Shown piece by piece: positions 63,373 through 64,000 of a stretch of 64,000 nucleotides of DNA. The stretch spans positions 17,472,368 to 17,536,367 of the forward strand of contig NC_059481.1 in the NCBI RefSeq assembly GCF_018139145.2, in the 5' to 3' direction. Every line of letters starts with the position of its first letter. Position 1 is the stretch's first letter. A program made the translations under genes and the position numbers. The notes below the pieces were generated by a model. It was not told the DNA's origin and searched no databases. It worked only from the letters and a program-made list of their open reading frames with translations. This stretch comes from Gymnogyps californianus (Eukaryota; Chordata; Aves; Accipitriformes; Cathartidae).

Positions 63373-63444
63373 GTAGAATTCCGTGAACAATACCTTATAT
63401 CCTGACTGGCTTCCAGAAGAATCGTTCATACCTTACTTTCTTAG
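63373..63444 (+). ncRNA. Second exon (72 nt) of CHASERR or CHD2 5' UTR
   Basis: A 72-nt stretch lies between a very strong acceptor (CTTTCTTTTTTTAG) and a strong donor (TTAG|GTAAGA). It sits 2.7 kb downstream of the GC-rich first exon, on the same strand. It carries no ATG. One frame is open after an early TAG and reads NNTLYPDWLPEESFIPYFL; the other two are closed. With only 24 codons this is weak evidence of coding. Both splice sites are close to consensus, so exon status is likely; the parent transcript is inferred from position only. Confidence 0.6.
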
Positions 63445-64000
63445 GTAAGAGTGATTATAACTTGTGGTAGTATGTTCATTTCCTTGTTATTTTTTTGATC
63501 TGGGGATTTGCCTTTTTGCTACTGTGCGGATGGGAAGTAAAAAAATCTCATTTTTAAATTGGAGGGGACACATTTTATAAATTATCTGGACTTTTTAAAA
63601 GCCTTTTTTTGCAGATGTGGGTAGACTGTCTTAAAATAATGTGATGTTTATGCTGCTACTTCTGTATAAATTGTAGTTTACTAAGGCTAATAAGTGGATT
63701 GGTTTTTTTTATATATGTATACACATACATATGCATTGTATTTGGTGGGAAATGATGGTATTTTCATATAAACCCAGAAGTTCCATATGTCCCATTTCAC
63801 CAGTGAAAACATGCATTGAACTTTAAAAATTGTTTTGGTTTTGTACTTAATGAGTTTGTAGCATTAACGCTTGGGGATACTGTAGAATTTGTATATGACA
63901 GTAATAACCCTAGACTTCAGGTATTCATACAGAGGGAGATTTTTGGGGCCTGTTTCTCGTTTTTGGAGACCTGAATGCTAATGCTTGGCAAGGATAGAAC
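63445..64000 (+). other. Second intron, continuing past the window
   Basis: AT-rich sequence following the 72-nt exon donor. It includes a TATATATG/TATACACATACATATG alternating stretch at about 63,708-63,734. No further exon was recognised before the window ends. Confidence 0.5.

Noticed and set aside
1..64000. Bacterial, phage, CRISPR or defence-type system
   Set aside because: There are no operons, ribosome binding sites, direct-repeat arrays or prokaryotic genes. Split exons, CpG islands, CR1 and avian LTRs show a bird nuclear genome.

Overview
This is a nuclear genome window from a vertebrate, almost certainly a bird. Three things point to a bird: CR1 LINE fragments (one with the ATTCTATG 3' tail), two long terminal repeats of a type I know from avian ERVL-like retroviruses, and split genes with compact introns and two or more CpG islands. 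The repeat types suggest Neoaves rather than Galliformes, but that is inference. Nothing bacterial, phage-like or CRISPR-like is present, and almost all open frames in the window are chance or GC-driven.

Layout. Positions 1-10,870 hold the 5' part of FAM174B on the minus strand. Its CpG-island promoter is at about 10,060-10,870, exon 1 at 10,295-10,593, an 8.4 kb intron with a CR1 fragment beside the island, and exon 2 at 1,746-1,877. The last codon and stop are not resolved. From about 10.9 to 59.6 kb there is a gene desert of nearly 49 kb with no gene I can support. It contains a minus-strand ERV LTR of 1.14 kb with an internal minisatellite (17,741-18,883), a plus-strand solo LTR with a perfect 5-bp target duplication (32,951-33,547), a (GAGAA)17 array, an orphan CpG island with a CTCF-like motif at about 35.8-36.4 kb, a G-rich quadruplex candidate and the 3' tip of a CR1 element.

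Positions 59,640-60,703 form a second strong promoter island. It has five CCAAT boxes in repeated cassettes, GC boxes and a pair of YY1-type motifs, followed by a plus-strand first exon with an excellent donor and a 72-nt second exon at 63,373-63,444. In vertebrates FAM174B is followed by the lncRNA CHASERR and then CHD2, both transcribed away from FAM174B. The plus-strand island is therefore most likely the CHASERR promoter or, less likely, the CHD2 5' end. No CHD2 coding sequence lies inside the window.

No undescribed system was found. The best leads are the CCAAT-cassette array, the orphan CpG island with a CTCF-like site between homopolymer runs, the small second exon with one open frame, and the motif shared by the two LTR types.
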